Part shown: piece by piece, positions 4,217 through 5,650 of the stretch
How the letters are laid out: each line of letters begins with the position of its first letter
How positions within the stretch are numbered: position 1 is the first letter of the stretch
Source: an uncultured Eubacteriales bacterium
GTDB taxonomy: Bacteria > Bacillota > Clostridia > Oscillospirales > Acutalibacteraceae
Assembly: GCA_934501135.1 (NCBI GenBank)
Contig: CAKSUE010000059.1
Span: 1-5,650, forward strand
Direction of reading: 5' to 3'
DNA: 5,650 nt
Position numbers and translations under genes: made by a program
Notes under the pieces: model-generated
The model's database searches: none
Told to the model about the DNA's origin: nothing
Seen by the model: the letters and a program-made list of their open reading frames with translations, nothing else

Positions 4217-5578
4217 ATGAATCCTAATAAGTTTTCCGAAATTAGCCCTGAGATTATTAATTGGGCTCAAATCTGTAAAGAAAATAATATAGATCCTTCA
4301 TTATATACAAAATATGAAGTCAAGAGAGGTTTAAGAGATATAAGCGGACAAGGTGTATTAACCGGATTAACAGAAATCTCGGAAATACATTCTTACGATA
4401 TGAAAAATGGCAAACTTATCCCTTGCGACGGTAAGCTATACTATCGAGGTGTTGATGTAGAAGACATTATTGCTGGATTTACCGCAGATAATAGATTCGG
4501 GTTTGAAGAAGTAACATATCTTTTATTATTTGGAAAACTTCCAACAAAAAAAGAGTTGGTCGATTTTAACAATATTCTCTCAAAATACAGATCTCTTCCA
4601 ACTGGGTTTGTTAGAGATATAATTATGAAAGCTCCAAGCAACGATATGATGAATACACTTGCACGAAGTGTTTTGACTTTATACTCATACGATAATAATC
4701 CGGACGATATCTCAATAGAGAATGTTTTAAGACAATCATTACACTTAATTGCACTCTTTCCTTTGCTATCTGTTTATGGATACCAAGCATACCATCATTA
4801 CCATGCAGGGCAAAGTTTGTTTATTCATGCCCCTGAACCAAAATTATCAACGGCAGAAAATATTTTGCATCTTTTGCGTCCAGACAGTAAATACACTGAT
4901 CTTGAGGCTAAAATTCTAGATATAGCCTTAGTATTACATGCAGAGCATGGTGGAGGTAATAACTCAACATTTACAACTCATGTTGTATCATCTTCAGGAA
5001 CAGATACCTACTCAACTATAGCTGCATCTTTAGGTTCACTAAAGGGGCCTAAACATGGTGGTGCAAATATTAAAGTAATTAAAATGTTTGAAGATATGAA
5101 AAAATCTATTACCGATTGGGAAGACGAAGACGCAATAAAATCTTATTTAAATAATCTTCTAGACAAAAAAGCTTTTGACAAAGCTGGGTTAATCTATGGT
5201 ATGGGACATGCTGTATATTCAATCTCAGACCCCAGAGCTAATGTTTTTAAGGGTTTTGTAGAAAAACTTTCAAAAGAAAAAAATCTAACAAAAGAATTTA
5301 AGCTATATTCATTAATAGAAAAACTTGCTCCTGAAGTGATTTCAAAGAGAAGGAGAATATATAAAGGTGTTAGTGCAAATGTAGACTTTTACAGTGGATT
5401 TGTATATAACATGTTAGGGCTACCTTTAGAACTATACACACCTATTTTTGCAATTGCCCGTATATCTGGCTGGTGCGCACACAGAATAGAAGAACTTGTT
5501 AATGAAGGAAAAATAATCAGACCTGCTTATAAAAGTGTTAAAAAGCGTGTTGCTTATTCACCTTTAAACAAAAGATAA
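4217..5578 (+). CDS. gltA: Citrate synthase (Si-type, GltA/CitZ family)
   Basis: This enzyme condenses acetyl-CoA with oxaloacetate to give citrate, the entry step to the TCA cycle or, in anaerobes, to the oxidative branch that makes 2-oxoglutarate for glutamate. The 453-residue protein contains LYYRGVDVEDI at 74-84, HAEHGGGNNSTFT at 241-253, LKGPKHGGAN at 275-284, YGMGHAVYSISDPR at 327-340 and ANVDFYSG at 387-394. The catalytic trio is intact: H280 (GPKHGGAN), H331 (GMGH) and D390 (NVDFYSG), with R340 in the DPR motif. AAAGGAGG at 4201-4208, 8 bases before the ATG, fixes the start. The chain is longer than the roughly 370-430 residues usual for the family, because of an N-terminal extension of about 40 residues before the GLRDISGQG segment and extra sequence around 190-215. 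A 2-methylcitrate synthase activity cannot be excluded from sequence alone. No clear terminator follows, so it may be the first gene of an operon leaving the window. Confidence 0.95.
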   Translation: MNPNKFSEISPEIINWAQICKENNIDPSLYTKYEVKRGLRDISGQGVLTGLTEISEIHSYDMKNGKLIPCDGKLYYRGVDVEDIIAGFTADNRFGFEEVTYLLLFGKLPTKKELVDFNNILSKYRSLPTGFVRDIIMKAPSNDMMNTLARSVLTLYSYDNNPDDISIENVLRQSLHLIALFPLLSVYGYQAYHHYHAGQSLFIHAPEPKLSTAENILHLLRPDSKYTDLEAKILDIALVLHAEHGGGNNSTFTTHVVSSSGTDTYSTIAASLGSLKGPKHGGANIKVIKMFEDMKKSITDWEDEDAIKSYLNNLLDKKAFDKAGLIYGMGHAVYSISDPRANVFKGFVEKLSKEKNLTKEFKLYSLIEKLAPEVISKRRRIYKGVSANVDFYSGFVYNMLGLPLELYTPIFAIARISGWCAHRIEELVNEGKIIRPAYKSVKKRVAYSPLNKR

Positions 5579-5640
5579 TTTTTAGTTTAAAATAAATAAA
5601 AAGGGATATCCTACTATTAAACACTGCTACTATATTTATT

Positions 5641-5650
5641 AGGAGATGAT
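5641..5650 (+). promoter_or_regulatory. Probable ribosome binding site of a following gene cut off by the window edge
   Basis: AGGAG at 5641-5645 lies 62 bases after the citrate synthase stop. The ATG at 5646 is too close to use it, so the real start is expected a few bases beyond the edge. The short gap, with only a weak GGATATCC palindrome (5604-5611) and no T-tract, suggests co-transcription with citrate synthase. Aconitase or isocitrate dehydrogenase would be natural neighbours, but nothing of the gene is visible. Confidence 0.45.

Noticed and set aside
1..5650. CRISPR array, insertion sequence or defence system
   Set aside because: No regularly spaced repeats, transposase, terminal inverted repeats or nuclease genes were found on either strand.

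Overview
The window comes from an AT-rich, endospore-forming Firmicute, most likely an anaerobic member of the Clostridia. The evidence is gpr and spoIIP side by side, AAAGGAGG-type ribosome binding sites, TTG as a start codon, and an A/T-biased codon usage served here by a tRNA-Leu reading UUA. The exact genus cannot be read from the sequence.

Left edge (1-296): the first 89 bases are the 5' end of a leftward gene whose N-terminus reads as a DegT/DnrJ/EryC1/StrS sugar aminotransferase. It has a good sigma-A promoter at 203..175 on the minus strand. Facing the other way is a possible forespore-type promoter for gpr.

Sporulation block (297-2708): gpr (germination protease), spoIIP (engulfment peptidoglycan hydrolase) and a 106-residue unknown membrane protein all run rightward. 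SpoIIP acts during engulfment. GPR is made later in the forespore and degrades the DNA-protecting SASPs at germination. The unknown protein starts 17 bases after spoIIP with its own ribosome binding site, so it is probably a member of the same transcript.

Middle (2709-3970): a gene with its own likely promoter encodes a secreted, Ser/Thr/Pro/Gln-rich stalk protein with one C-terminal membrane anchor and a basic cytoplasmic tail. Next is tRNA-Leu(UAA) behind two possible tandem promoters. About 235 bases of non-coding DNA follow, packed with hairpins and containing two intrinsic terminator-like structures. This is the most unusual part of the window: a candidate structured RNA transcribed together with the tRNA, with an alternative rod-like fold of about 195 nt that superficially resembles 6S RNA.

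Right part (3970-5650): a very AT-rich leader region and then a complete citrate synthase gene of the ordinary (Si, GltA/CitZ) family with its catalytic residues in place. No strong terminator follows. A ribosome binding site at the very edge suggests that another gene starts just outside.
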